Below, in pieces: positions 47,454 to 60,794 of a DNA stretch of 64,000 nt. Origin of the DNA: Neckera pumila (lineage: Eukaryota > Streptophyta > Bryopsida > Hypnales > Neckeraceae); NCBI GenBank assembly GCA_963969595.1, contig OZ018411.1, positions 9,798,501 to 9,862,500 on the forward strand. The letters are read 5' to 3'. The notes beneath the pieces were generated by a model. The model was not told the DNA's origin and searched no databases. It was given only the letters and a program-made list of their open reading frames with translations. A program made the translations under genes and the position numbers. Each line of letters opens with the position of its first letter. Position 1 is the first letter of the stretch.

Positions 47454-49895
47454 ATTTCAATATTTTTATACCAATTTCTAGTGTTAACTGTTAAGGAGTA
47501 ATTTGACCACCGGAATGACCTCTGTTGGTTCCGATGGATGTGCGCCAACCAGGTTCCATCCACAACCACTTGAGGTAGCGCGGCGTCGCCGCCTCACGTG
47601 ACGCCGATCAAATGCGAGCGGAACGAATGTTCACCGATCCTCAAAGATTATGGGGAATTATCGGGATCTCAAAGGAACGAATCTTGCCGGACAAGCCAAC
47701 TCTCTGCCCCAAAATTTCCTGGAACCCCCGGCTCCTCAAGTGGGAGCACAAGTGGGCGTAAGCTAGCTACAGTAGCTAGCTAGGCGCGTGAGGAGCAATC
47801 GTGAATATTAAAGACGAGGAACCCACAACCAGTGGCTTCATGTTCCACCTCCTGGTTGCAGAGATTTCATGTGTCGGCTGTGTCAAACTCTTGCGGTCAA
47901 ACGTACAAGACTGAGATTCGAGCTTAGCTGCTTAGGGAGATGCAAGAGTGGTTCCTCCGTAGCCGCAGCTTGGTGCGAGACTCTCCGGCCTCAAATAAAT
48001 CCTGCCACTGCGCCAACAATCATCAGTCAAGTATATAGCTGCTTCAAAACTTCGACTACTTGCGGGAGGAGTTGAGAGTTTCGTGCCAAGCTGTGTGCAA
48101 CCGAGGACACTTTGCTCTGAGGCGAATGAACGATCGAACGATCGAGAGCTGTGCGTCTGGGAAAATATGTGTATACATACACACATTCTGGACGATCGAG
48201 TACTAGCTTGTTCATTCGATTAAGCAAGCCGTAAGCTTGCACTCGATCGACATGAACAAGCTTACACAACGCGAATTAAGCTTGTGCAAGAGCGTCAGTC
48301 GAGTAGTCAAGCTAAGCTGATTTTGCCCTCCTTTTCCAATTTGAAGTCCTTTTTTAGATCAATGCTTGCATTGCGTCTCCCAGTGATTAATTCGAAAGTG
48401 GTTGGATTCTAACGAGGATTATGCAGGACTGGTCAGATTCTCTAAAAGGGACCCAAATTTATGACGTTCAAAATTCGAGAGCTTTGAAAAACTAGGATGA
48501 GGTACAGATTTGAGGTGCACCAATTTCAAAAAAACACCTTACAACTGAATATGAGTTTTTAGAATCACAATCAGCTGATATAAAATGATACATTGCTGGT
48601 ATTGGGCCCTAACGATATGACGGTACATTTGAATCTCATTCAGGCACACGTTTATCCGAGGCTCAGCCGCTCAGGTACCAACCCAGGCTACCCAAGTCTT
48701 CGACGCGCACTGGCAACAGAATGCTGTTCAATTCAAATCAAATTCTGGAAGTGGAATCACGTTACGGATCGGAGAGAAGATGTTTCCGTTACTTCCTTCT
48801 TGAAGAGAATTGCATTTAAATTGGCAATTTTCATTTTCAAATGGCGAAGTTTTGTACAATACTACAATCACAGTAATAAACTATTTAAGGATTCGATCTG
48901 TCTTACTTATCAAAAAGAAAACCACTTGCGAATCGATCTCATTTTTAGCAATAGAAACATTTGCCATTGTCAATGAAATTGCATTCTTGGAATAATATAA
49001 ACGCTGTAAGTACAGGATGCTACTGTCTCTTTTATTATGTTCATACCAATTCTGTCTAACAAGGACTAGATCTCTAGCTGCAGGCCCCAGCAGCAGGTTG
49101 GCAAATACGTGCAGCACAGCAGTACACCGTTGTTCAAAACAGATCCAAGATGTATCGTGATACTCCCCAATTCCAGAGTCTGCAGAATTCAGATCGACGT
49201 GAGTTAAATATCACAGCTAGCTCTGAAGATAATTCGCTACACATCAACCCGATTTATTTTCGTTTATCTGATTCTAAATACAAGTATGTGCTGCAGTCAG
49301 AACTATTGATAGCCTGTACAGTGTATAGTAAGCTCATGACGGGTTAAACCAGATAAAGTAGAATCGAATTAATTAGTTGAACAGTCTTTGCAATGTTACA
49401 GTTCACTTTGTCATGAGTTACATGTCAAGACTCTTAACAAAGAAATTTCTTTTGCACTTCATGGCAACACTTTCCTCTCCTCTATGTCATCAAGACTGAG
49501 CATTTAGATATTGAGACCAGGAGAATAAGCTTATAATTTAATTTAGCTTTTAAGGACCAACGTATTCAATTCTTTGCTCATATTATATCCCTTTCACTCT
49601 TTCTTGAAAACCTCATGAGTACAGAATGATATTTTACGTGACTGCAGTAAATAAGTCGAAGCGTCGGGGATCACTGTGATACTACAGCTAATCGTAATGT
49701 GTGACGCTTCTCGGGATTTAAAGTCGTCGTTAGTAGCTAACGATATTGTTCTATCTTACGGAAACCATTGATCACAACTGACCGATAATGTGGTTGCGAA
49801 AACAATGGTTACACTAAATTACTGAATTGAAACAGAAGTGCGCATTTAAGGTTTCACAGATTTTCATACTATGGATTTATTTCGAATCGTATTTA

Positions 49896-49967
<72 letters not shown>

Positions 49968-52289
49968 TCATCTAGAAGCATGCTTACGGCAAGACCTAGA
50001 TAGAATTCTTTGTGACACTTACTAGCTAAATCGATCAGCAGGTTGCTTCAGGTTGTAGCTGCTACAAATAAAGGAATACTTGACGAGTGCTGCAAAGAAC
50101 ACAACAATCTGTCAGTCAATGTCTATGGACTGATTCCAGCTGCAGCTGCAGATTCGTTCCTAGTTAGAAAGTGGACAAAGTACTGGTGCAGTATGTTTAT
50201 AATTACTTGCAGTACTCAGTGTCATAGCTAGATGCATCACATATTCACATATATATTAATCATATATAAATGATCGAATCTATAGAACAGTGAATCGTAT
50301 CAAAGTACTGCTGTTACGGTATTGCCGACGATACTTCAGTCGTATTTGTTGAATTGGAGTTTTCAGAGTGCCAACCCAGCAACCCTGAGGCATTCAAGTG
50401 TATAAGGATCTCAACTGTAGGAATGATATAGATCTGAGTTTCCAGATGGCAGCATGGAAAGCGGGAACCTCTTAAGATTTCGCCATTCTAACTAATATCA
50501 CGATTAGTGCATACAACCCGTCTAGGCAAGCACTCTGGGAAAACCAAGGGTACAGAGCTCTGAAAACTAGGACTGCTGCGTATTATGAAGTTTCAATGAG
50601 CAACTGGAACTGCACCAATTTCACCGAAATACGCCATCTAAAGAGATACAAGGTTTAATCCTGAAATTGACACTAGAGAATTCGAAAAGATGCAGAAACT
50701 GGCAGCGAACCCATAGAATGTCACCACCTATCATTTATGTACCACCATTGAGGGTATTTTTTCTACATTTAACAATCTCCGTCATAAAGTTCCTAACACC
50801 CTTTGAATGATATACAGGTGCCTTTTCATGGGTGCCATTTCGGACTTTCGGTCCCTTTTCCTTCTACTTAAAGAATGTTGGATTCTCAAAACAGGTTATT
50901 TTGCCGTTGCTAATTTTCATCATGGAGTACGCGCAAAAACTAATCTGGACTGCAGTAAAAGACAATACGGAACGCGTTAGAGAAAACCATTATATGATCG
51001 CTATAGGACTGACTACTGAGGTAGTACAGAAACAATTCCAAATACCTGAGGTTCTTACATTAAGCTCCGACGACCCGTTTGGTCATAAAAGTGTAGATAT
51101 TTTAGGTCAAGATCGATGTCTACTCAAGAGAATTGAGTCATGATGGCAAAACTTACCTCACTGATCGAATTAATTCGCCAGGCTTGTATCACACTGAATC
51201 ATTGGTTGCCGGTTGATCCCTCCACTAACTTTGATCATCAGCCTGTTGCACCAGCCTCCTCACAAACGGGCTCTCAGACGGTCAGACTGAGAATTATCCA
51301 ATCTATGATCACAAATTCATATTCTTTCAAATGGCATAATTTCAAGAAATTGGGCAGACACTTTTCCTGACACTAGTCTGGAACCTCAAATCTATCATTC
51401 CAAATTAATAGAGCTCTGTGCATTTGACTGTCACAAATTGGCGTTCTGCAACATGCCATTTTAACAAATGTGACCATATCCTCAAATTTACCCAATATGT
51501 TGAAGCAAGAACATACCTGTAATTCCGACTGCCAGGCGCCCTTGTATGTGCAAATTATGCTGAAAGCGCTTGGCCCACAGTGATGCACTGTATAGTACAT
51601 GTCACCAAGAGCAATCTCACACTGCCGCCAACTCTAAGTGAATGTGTCACAATATGCTAGAGCAGATACAAAAACCCACCTCTTGCTTGGCACGAATCTC
51701 TTACAATGCAATCATAGCCTAACTGCCAAGAATCGGCGAATAGAAGATCGAAGCTCTAGATTCACAACATCAGTTAGCCCCGAACACAAGGACTCTGACT
51801 TCATTTCAATGCATGCTTGTAACCTAGAAAACGGCAATCGTTTCACAGAGATTTGAACTAGCTGGTCAGAGAGGATCATGCATCACAGGGGAGATTATCC
51901 TTGTTAATTTCCCTCACGGTAATTTCAGAATTTGCACTAAAAACGTCATAATCAGGGAAAGTGGCAAACAGGGAAAATCACTGGCACAAATTTTCCTTGT
52001 TACTTGGCAACACTCTAAACCGGGAACCTTCGGCAATCCGGGAACCAGAGTTAATCTCCCTGTGATCGATGCAATTCAAAGAAAACTCTGGATCGATATT
52101 AATAACTAGACTCCAGATCAGACTTCCCACCGCACCTAATTACTTACAGCTACGGCAGGACGCCCACGTTATTAATCTAGAGCAGCTCCATTAGAGCTCC
52201 GTGCCGAGCTGTGGAATCCAAGGAATGCATTCAGTAAACCAGCAATCCCAGCATCGGAAATGAATGCAGGAACTTCATGCTTGCAGTAA
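47454..52289. other. GC-balanced region, no gene recognised
   Basis: Nearly 5 kb with more even composition than the rest and few repeats. Frames at 47598-47783, 48593-48976, 50832-51143 and 51140-51370 are short, do not share a splice pattern and show no motif I recognise. GATCGAT- and CTAGCTAG-rich patches occur near 47760-48260. It may hold an unrecognised gene or old spacer. Confidence 0.4.
49897..49966. repeat. TA microsatellite, 35 units
   Basis: An uninterrupted (TA)35 tract. Likely to vary in length and to extrude as a cruciform. Confidence 0.95.
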
Positions 52290-52364
52290 GTAACCCTTAA
52301 ACGTCAGTTTTTGAAGATTCACTGAAAAGCTACCCCCGGAGATAGCTCTGACGTTTAAGGACTA
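52290..52364. repeat. 75-bp element with CCTTAAACGTCAG ends
   Basis: TAACCCTTAAACGTCAG at the left pairs with CTGACGTTTAAGGACTA at the right (13 perfect pairs plus neighbours). A very short palindromic insertion or a deleted MITE. Confidence 0.6.
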
Positions 52365-52930
52365 ATAGTTGCATTACAAAACCATTGCAAAATCTGTTGC
52401 AAACCATACATTCTCTTGTAGTGTAAACACAGGCAACTGAATGCAGTTTCCTAAAGTTGAGAGAATGTTAAGTAATAGATCGACAGTCGATTCGGTCCGT
52501 CCAGGCATACGATTCAAGCTCAAGACGAGGAATTCACAGCCAGGCTTCAGATAAATTATAACTTACAAGATTCATATATGTCTACGCTTGGAAGCTTTGG
52601 ACAAGTGTGACTGGAAGGTTCAACTTACTGTATAACTTTCTGTTCTCAGATGATTACCGGAACTGTCATCGTTGTCAGCGGTGTCAAGCTTACAGACTTA
52701 CACATCAATTGTACCGTAGCTGTGCTCTCGAGCCCATGCCTCGTAGATATTTACAGATGGGACTCATTTCCTCCACTCTCGGGGATACACGTATCCTCCG
52801 TCCCTGCAGGGATGCAGCCGTTACCAATTTGTGTGGGATGTGCTACCGATTACATGTGTTGGTTTGAGGATGCCATGCACGAATGGTACCATGGGATTTC
52901 AAAATTAAGTAATAAATTCGTTTGTGAGCA
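52365..52930. other. Spacer, no gene recognised
   Basis: Two overlapping frames at 52607-52934 in different phases; neither is recognisable. Near 52380-52425 there is a CATTGCAAAAT...TCTTGTAGTG stretch, and the last part is like a CACTA end. Confidence 0.35.
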
Positions 52931-53695
52931 TTAACCCCTAATGACCCAAAGCGACCATTTTCTGGTCGCTGCCCCTGTTTTTTTAACTGCCCGTTCTCAA
53001 ATTTTGATTTTTTTTAAAGTAAAGCTTATTTTCAGAGAATAGACTGTAACGGAAATCCAATAGCAGTGGTTTCATCAAATTTTGAGTTAAACTCCGCCTT
53101 GTGGAATTTTTCAAAGTTTAGTGGAGTAGTGTGGTTTACAGGTCGTTTTTTTGTGTTTGGTTTGGGCATAGACTAAAAAGTCAGCTAACCAATGTGCTTC
53201 TTGCTCATTTCATAAAGGGCAGATCCACCTTGAAAAAGACAGATCCAATGAGATCAAGGAGAAGACAAGTGTCCTGTCCTTTTTTTTTTTACAAACACTA
53301 CTCAGATTTCTATAACTACTATGCACTGCAAGCTCCATTATAAACTGTAAATTGCTTGGAATGTTGTGAAATTTTACATGTACATTTTTGACTCTCTTAT
53401 CTTTCACTAAGCACAAAAAAATCAATTTGAAATATTCTCACAAAGATATACTCCTTCAAATTATGATGCCTTGTATTTCCATTGACCCAAATAAAACTTC
53501 AAACTTCAATATTTCCTAAACCATGTGGTCATTTAATATGAATTTTTTTGAGGTACTGACTCTCAATATTATCTTGAAGATCATATGATTACATTTCATC
53601 TAATTTCAAAAAATGAGCAAAAAACCTGTTCAAGTTGTTGGCCGTTTTGGTCCGTTTTGAAAGTACACCCCATTTTGCCAATCATTAGGGATTAA
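52931..53695. mobile_element. TTAA-flanked element, variant ends
   Basis: Starts TTAACCCCTAATGACCCAAAG and ends GCCAATCATTAGGGATTAA, 765 bases. The terminal TTAA(C/T)CCCTAATGA repeats are clear, but the interior differs from the main TTAA-flanked group, so it is a separate subfamily. The frame at 53131-53343 is not recognisable. Confidence 0.65.
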
Positions 53696-53979
53696 AATAG
53701 GATATGCAAAGCAAGTGATACTATCAACTTCAAATTGCAATGAATTGTTGCACTCACTTTGAGGAGGAATGCTCACTCATTGGGCTCTAGATTTTCATCA
53801 TTGTTGGATGAAACCAGTCCAAGATGATATTTTTCTGGGATGAAAACGTGACGGATTTTGTAGCAAAGGTTGTAACACTGCCATGAATCTATGACAACAC
53901 ATATTTAATATAAAAGATTAAATTATAAATCCAAGATTCAAAATCTTTAAATGTTTAAGATGTGTTCAGCCTATATTCC
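53696..53979. other. Spacer
   Basis: No feature recognised. Confidence 0.4.
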
Positions 53980-54120
53980 TAGTGCGGACGAAAGTGGTTT
54001 GATGGATGACAAAGAATCCTTCTATGTATGACAAAAGTGCATATATTCATCTTTGAAATTTTGTGCACAAAGGGGAGGTCTTGTACAATAGTTTGACACT
54101 TTGGTTGACCTCCAGTGAGT

Positions 54121-55054
54121 CATTAGAAAAAATTTTGAACCTCCGGAGGGTTGCTCCAAAGTAGCAAAACTAGGCTATTAAAAGGTTGGTTTGACATTTG
54201 CGAAAAAATAGCCACAATGAGTAGTCAGTTGGCCTGACTTTTGCGAAAATAGTCAGGCCATGACTATTTTTGCGAATACAAAATGTATTCATAGTTTGTT
54301 TTGTTTTGTTTTTGTTTACACATGGACCATTGTATCCATAGTTTTTAACTTTACAAACAATGTTTAAACTTAATTATTTTCAATGAAGTCAAGTTAAATT
54401 CAATCAAGCCACAGAATTTGGCTTAATTGGATTAAATTTGATTTCATTGAAAAAATTTAAGTTTAAAATAATCCCAATTATTTGAAACCAAAATGAATTT
54501 AATTAAAATACTTTGAAACCAAAATGAATTTAATTTGTGAGTAACAAGATGAGATGAAGAGGTCTTTATAGAATTGGGGTTGTGGTAGGGTTCACAATCC
54601 GTGTGGGATATGTATCTTCACTCATATGTATCTTCACTCAAATGAGTGAAAATACATATTCCACATGGGTTGTGAACCCTACTACAACCCCAATTCTATA
54701 AAGGCTTCTTTTCATCTTGTAATTCACCAAATGTCAATGAAGTAAGTTCTTCACACATTGGTTAATAAAAATAAATTGGTTAATGATGGTCATTGCATAT
54801 TTTGGGGATATTTTTTTATATTGGCACAATTTGGTGTTAAATACAAATTGTTAAAAAAATGTTAAGAAATCAGGTTTAAAGTGCATTAGAATACCTTATC
54901 CTTGATTATTTGTCCTTTGTTTTTGGATTTTAAACTATTGCCAAGCATCTGACAACAAAACCTCAGGTAGGCTTGTGTAGGGGTAAAAACTTTTATAAAG
55001 CCCCCCAAAAAATCAATCCACGAGATCCTGGGAGGCCTCGTTTTTCCTCTAATG
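54121..55054. mobile_element. CATTAGA-family element nested in a MITE
   Basis: Starts CATTAGAAAAAATTTTGAAC, with CCTCCGGAGGGTTGCTCC just inside, and ends GGCCTCGTTTTTCCTCTAATG. It contains a 177-base palindrome at 54544-54720. Confidence 0.65.
54544..54720. repeat. 177-bp near-perfect palindrome
   Basis: The arms run from ACAAGATGAGATGAAGAGG to its inverse CTTCTTTTCATCTTGT. They include TAGAATTGGGGTTGTGGTAG and its inverse, around a centre with TATGTATCTTCACTCA direct repeats. The phrase CCACATGGGTTGT links it to the outer arms of the large foldback family. Confidence 0.8.
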
Positions 55055-55141
55055 CACTCTTGGATTTATTTTAAGTAGATGATTCACATTGTACCAAAAA
55101 GGATGATTTTCACAATGCCCACTCCGTCTTTATAGGGTTAA

Positions 55142-55721
55142 TTTTGAGAAGCTTGCCTCAATTTGAAGCTCTTACACCTCCAAAAAATTAATCCTCAAGT
55201 TGCACAAGATAGATAGTAGGCAAAAGGAAGATAATAGAAAAACGTAGAAAACAAAATATAAAAGATTAAGAGGATGCTCAAAAATTTGTCCATTTAGATG
55301 GGTTTTGTGAAATCATGGATTGTAAAAAGCATTGACCTTCCTTGAAAGTAGGCAGGATCCCAAAAAAATAATTTTACAAACCAAATATTACATTCAATCT
55401 TAACACCTCTAAGTACCGTAAACCATCATGGTAAATTGGTAATGTTTAGTTTCAAATTTGAATTGAAGACATTATTGATATATTAATTCTATATAATGGT
55501 GGAGCTTGTAATATTGGACTTAGGATTCACCAATAAAGGATGGTCCTAAAGAACTACACTATAATGTATTAAGTGCAAAAGCATGATTTTACATGCCCAC
55601 TGGAGCATCAAACTAATTTGGGCAAATGGGCCTTTTGAGCTGTGCTCTCATACTATAGCTTGGTCAAAAATTTGACTCCCTAGGACCATCTTTCGACTAG
55701 TGATTTGAAAATTCTTAGTTG
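55142..55721. other. AT-rich spacer, no gene seen
   Basis: Nothing recognised. Confidence 0.4.
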
Positions 55722-56050
55722 CATTAGAGAAAATTTCATGTCTATAGAGGACTGCTCTACAAGACTACAGCCCCTTGAAGTACTATAAAATTTTGTTTTA
55801 CAAGGGTGAAAATTTCTTTTTTCCCCTATTTCCGCACAGTTCAAACTATAGTGACAGTGGCACAAGAACCCAATTTACAAGTAAAAAATTATATAAAAAT
55901 TTATTCAAATTAAAAAAAATATATTTAATTTGACTGTTTTGGCGAGTAGTCAACCAGAAGCATCGGGGAGACTTTTTAGATTGATAGCTTGAAATAGCTT
56001 AGCATGTCAATCTGGAGCAACCCTTTGGAGGAGTGATTTTTTCTCTAATA
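55722..56050. mobile_element. CATTAGA-family element, subgroup A, copy 3
   Basis: Starts CATTAGAGAAAATTTCATG and ends GTGATTTTTTCTCTAATA. Shares GTGACAGTGGCACAAGAACC and the internal GATAGCTTGAAATAGCTT hairpin pattern with the copies at 43731 and 44600. Confidence 0.7.
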
Positions 56051-56592
56051 AGTATAATATTTTTTGACATTTCTCAAGTGAAGACAAATTACTTAGGAAT
56101 TAGAAGAAGTGTTATACTTTTGGGAACTTTCACAAAGCTATAATGAGATCTGGGAAATAAATTCACCCAAAAAATATTGTTATTTTTAATGTTTATAATA
56201 ATAATGAGTCAATTTTAAAGAATTTCAATTAAAAAAAAAAAGATAACATGGTTAATATGATTTGCTAAAACATTTTCATTGTTGAAATAACATAAGTCAA
56301 TTCCATGTATAAAACATTACCGATGTAATTTTTCTGTGATAGTTTGGTACATTATATACACTCAATGTTTTTTATAGACTGGACTTTTTTTTAAATTGGC
56401 TAAGCCTTTTTTCAAAGACTCTCAACTGAATACTCCAACATCCTCTCAACTTGCTCAAGTTGTAAAATATATGCACTTTCGTGAAAATTTTGAGACAAAA
56501 TTGCACTTTTATAAAGACTACAAAAATTTTGTTTTCGAAGCCGTTTAATATGCATTATGATCCCGTTGGCGAATTAACTATCCTCCTAAATT

Positions 56593-57630
56593 TTAACCCC
56601 TAAAAGATTTGACATTCAAATTTGGAATGATGAATGAAAAATATAAACATATTTCAAGCATACAAAACCTTCATTTTTCATACATTTGAATGTTTGCAGA
56701 TTAATGTTTTAGCTCTATTCCATTTGTATGGTACATATTTCCAAAATTCATCTATAGAAATATTATACGAGTATAGTTTAAGGACACAAATATGTTTGAC
56801 TTAAAAAAGGGATGTTTGTAATTCAAAAATGAGTGTAAGTAAACCTATAGGTCTCATTTTTACAATGCTTAGGGTAAAGTCATCATTAAAATCTTCTTCT
56901 AAGCTACATATTATAATACATCTTCACAATTTTGGAAATTTGAACTGCTCTTTGACCCGTTTGAGAAAATAACCTATGAATGTCTAAGATACCATATTTT
57001 GGTGTCAATAAAATCTTGAAGTTAAATAAATTTTTACCAAAGGACTATTTTGGATATTCTTCTAGTTGAATATCCTTTTAAAAAGTCTATTTTAAGCATC
57101 AAAAATTTGATTTAAAAAAACATTATTTGTGATTTTTATATTGAAGATTTTATATAAACGTGTCCATTTCAAATTTTGTTTTTAATTATTATTAGATGAG
57201 GACTTTGGAGATGAGCCTCAAAAACATTGGATTTTGGAAAAAAAATTGCATTAAAGTTCATTTAAAAAAACTGTAGAGTAGATTTTGAGAAGTTGTAGAT
57301 TGATTGTGGTTATGCAAGTTAAGAGATTTACTTCATATTTTTTTTAAGATTGGTTTTAGATTTGATATGTAAAAAAAGAATTGAAAGAGTTCAAGATACT
57401 TTCATAATTAAACTAACACTCTTCATCAAACATTATAATCTTTCAGTTTACAAGTGATATCTATTGTTGTGTTTTCTTTTCCTATATGATTTATAACATG
57501 CCTCTAATTTGAATTTGTAAGGTAACAATTTAAAAAAAAATTGATAAACTTATCAAAACTTGAGTTTTTTATTTAGATTTGAGCAAATTCCAAAGAGCTC
57601 AAGAAAAGGCCATGGACATTTAGAAGTTAA
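56593..57630. mobile_element. TTAA-flanked element, diverged
   Basis: Starts TTAACCCCTAAAAGATTTG and ends GGCCATGGACATTTAGAAGTTAA. The interior is strongly AT-rich, with weak likeness to the 38800-40010 stretch. Assigned from its ends; lower certainty than the other copies. Confidence 0.5.
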
Positions 57631-58843
57631 GAGAAAGTTTTAACTAAAAGACATTTTAAACAATAAATGGCTGAATCCCCCAAATGGAAATTAAACATGA
57701 ATAAATGAAAAAGTCTTTAGATAAACTTAACGAACAAAAAAGATTAATGACTTATTCTTTGATAATATCTTTGCATTGTGTAGAATGAGATTTTGTAAGG
57801 GAATTTTGGCCTTATGAAGTAAAGGAATTGTAAGATTTTGTTCATTTATTTTTCAGGACAGGGTGAAAAAAGATCTCATTTTTTTCCCCAAAACAATCAC
57901 TTGTAGTAAGAGTATCACTAATTTTTCGTTCAAGTTATCTACACTGAATAGTGCAATTAGGTTGCCCCAGACTATATGTTGACTGTGCTTGAATTTCACA
58001 TGGTTTACAATTTGAAGGTTGTTAAATTATTTTTTAGCAGCTTCGTAGTGGTTGCAAGGCCTTTTAAATATATATTTTTTTACAACAATTAGTGATGAAA
58101 ATCTTTTTTATAGCAATAAAAGTGTAAGATATGAGAAGTTAATGTGGGGCAACCTAATCACACTACTTGGTATAGGAGAATTGCAGATAGTCAATAACTT
58201 GCAGTGACTGCAATAAATAATGTGCCACACATTATATTGCAACATTTGGGATATTTTTTGAGTTTTACCAACTATTTTCCTATAATTTCCATATTGAATA
58301 GTTTTTTCAAGTACCTAATCCTATTTTTTCTCTAATTTTTATCCACATAGAAATTTTATAGATTTTTTCACCAACTTTTTTCCAATGTTTTCAAGTTGCA
58401 ATTGTGATATCCCTAATTCTACCGGCTGACAATGAACTAACCGCAGTTCTTCCCAAAACATTGCTATATTAAACAAGCCAAACCAAAGCGTTTCTTGGAG
58501 GCCACGTCTTGAATATCACCTTCTATAATATCACATACTCTCACTAAAGTGACTAAAGTGAATGGATATACCCAATTTAGTTAAAACTCCTTCTCTAACC
58601 GGCTTCCTATCACAATATAAAAGATTAACTCCGATCATGTTTTATGATTGGTGTACATTAAGGTCTGGCTATATAACACTAGATCCAAAGGTGAAGGGGC
58701 AAATTTTTTGAAGGTTTAGATTGGTTGAAATAAAGAAATCCTTGAAAAATGGGCTTATACCATAAAATGGGAGGTTACAAGTCTCCAAGAAAGTACATTG
58801 ATGTAGAGGTCACTTTTTTCCTATTAGGTCAAATTTGTGTTTG
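57631..58843. other. AT-rich spacer, no gene seen
   Basis: Near 58140-58165 it repeats a phrase from 11140-11165. No gene was recognised. Confidence 0.4.
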
Positions 58844-59146
58844 CATTGTATGAGTTCTGGAACTGGTGGGAATATAGGAACTACATTACATTAGCAGTCT
58901 GACGTGGTCAAAAGACTGCTATATAAATATTAAATTTTAACTATATTTTTAACTATTTTTAAAAGTATTTAAAAGAATTTTTAACTATATTTTTAACTAT
59001 TTTTTTTAAAATGTGTTTTAAAGTATTTTTAATTATATTTTTAAATATTTTTTAGTATTTAAGATTTTAGTAGCATATCACTGATTCACAACAAGAATAA
59101 TAAACTTACAAAACGGTCCTTCCCTTAGCTCAAGTCTCATCTAATG
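58844..59146. mobile_element. CATTAGA-family element, subgroup B
   Basis: Starts CATTGTATGAGTTCTGGAAC and ends GCTCAAGTCTCATCTAATG. Contains GTCTGACGTGGTCAAAAGAC near the left, the subgroup B hairpin motif, and a TTTTTAACTATA tandem-rich centre. Confidence 0.6.
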
Positions 59147-59815
59147 GAATAGTTTTCAATAATTGAATCCAACAATTGAAAGTATTGATACTACAAAGTT
59201 TTTAATTCTTAAATCCTTATCTTGGTATGTAAAATTGTAAAATTTATAATCATCCAAGACTGCAGGAGTATATGCACATTACCATCCTTCAATTGATACC
59301 AGTAAAGTATATGCATGGACTTTGTATGTTTGAAATATCTCAATAATCCAAAAAAGTTTGGAAATAGAGATTTTTCACATGATATATTGTCTATTACATG
59401 GTCACTTTAACCTTACTATCCCAGCAAGGGTACTTAATAAATATATCTATAGTGGACAAGACTTGTCATATTGGGTATGAAATATCAATATAACTTACAC
59501 TAGTCATGACCACCAAAGGAAAAAAATTCAATGGCATATGAGTGGGCTTAGAAAGGGAAACTTTTTAATTTTTTGGGCCTTCACTTTTGGTGTAAATTAG
59601 GCTTCAAAGTCTATTCATTTAAGAGCCCTTTCTAACAAAAAAAACAATTTTTTCATTCAAAGTACAATATTTTGTAGGTTTAATACAATGAGAAGAAAGA
59701 TGTAATTCCTTTCGCAGTTTGTCCCTTTGAAAAACTCCAAATCAGGCACAATTTTTATCACACTAAGAAGCTCCATTTATTCGTTTTAACTGTTGAGTTA
59801 GCATTGGCCATCTTG
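59147..59815. other. AT-rich spacer, no gene seen
   Basis: Nothing recognised. Confidence 0.4.
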
Positions 59816-60101
59816 CATTACAGAAAATATGGGCCCTATAGAAGGCCGTTAGGATTTTGGCGAATGTGCAAATACAATCATTTTTTTTTATAATGATAAT
59901 AATAATTATTAATATAAAAAATAAATGATTTTTCCCTTAAAAAATATTTAGAAAATATTTTTAATCAAAAATCTGACGGGGCATACCAGTTGACTACTCA
60001 CCTTACATATTCTGTGACGGTCTTTTTAGTTGATACTTTCTCTTAGTGCGCATTTTTATGTATTCTAGCAATCCTCTAGTGGCCTGAAATTTTCTGTGAT
60101 A
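59816..60101. mobile_element. CATTAGA-family element, variant ends
   Basis: Left CATTACAGAAAATATGGGCC, with the right end CCTGAAATTTTCTGTGAT as its inverse. The interior has GTTGACTACTCACC as in relatives. The right border is approximate. Confidence 0.55.
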
Positions 60102-60502
60102 AAATGTCCTCGTGGAGGCAAGTAGCAAGTGGTCAAGGAGCATTCCTCTCTTAGCAAGCTTGGCCTTGTTCATATGAGGCACCTTGTACTTGGTGACCAA
60201 TTGGGCATTATGAAGATTTGTTCATGAAGTGGGTTAAGTTCCCTAGTTGCAAGTATTTAGGTTGGAAGCAGATATTTATAGGATCCCATTGCTGCCACCA
60301 ATCTATATATCATCAGGAATGACGAGCTAGCAATATTTATGGACGATGCTCAAATATAATACTTTCTGCATGGATTTTGAATGATTGAGCAACGGCACCC
60401 AAGTTGGAGAATTTTGCATAGATTTAGGGAATGGGTTGTTAGTTCTTAAATGCATGTATCACTGGCACAAAGATTAAAAATACTATTAATCCCTCATAGG
60501 TT
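60102..60502. other. Spacer, no gene seen
   Basis: A 65-codon minus-strand frame at 60003-60200 overlaps the element edge and is not recognisable. Confidence 0.4.
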
Positions 60503-60794
60503 CATTAGAGGATTTTTGAGTCTTCTAAAAGATTATTTTAGGGTTGTTTACCTTATTGGGAACTAACGTACTACTGTCAAGAATTTAAAATAATAATGAA
60601 ATAATAAAAATATTCAAATTTAAAATAATATCATTTAAAAAAATTAAATAATTAATTAAATAATCATATCTAATGTGGCAGTCTTTTGACCACGTTGAAT
60701 TGCTGATCTATGTGGTAGATTTATTGCGTTCTTCATAGTTTGGGAATTCTCTAGGAACTTGTAGTTTTCTGAAGGTCCAAAAATTCCTCTAATG
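60503..60794. mobile_element. CATTAGA-family element, subgroup B
   Basis: Starts CATTAGAGGATTTTTGAGTC and ends GGTCCAAAAATTCCTCTAATG, 292 bases. Contains CTAATGTGGCAGTCTTTTGA and GACCACGTTG in the hairpin position. Confidence 0.7.

Larger units (their letters stand above)
53980..55141. mobile_element. Short TTAACCC family MITE, copy 6, interrupted
   Basis: The left part (GTGCGGACGAAAGTGG, GGATGACAAAGAATCCTTCT, CCTCCAGTGAGT) and right part (GATTCACATTGTACC, CACAATGCCCACTCC, TATAGGGTTAA) are the two halves of one element, split at 54121-55054. The left TTAA is lost. Confidence 0.65.

Noticed and set aside
48593..48976. 127-codon frame in the GC-balanced region
   Set aside because: It is the longest frame there, but it has no motif, no supporting splice partners and several overlapping rivals on both strands.
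50832..51143. 103-codon plus-strand frame
   Set aside because: No recognisable domain, and the adjoining frame at 51140 is in another phase without clear splice sites. Not enough to call a gene.
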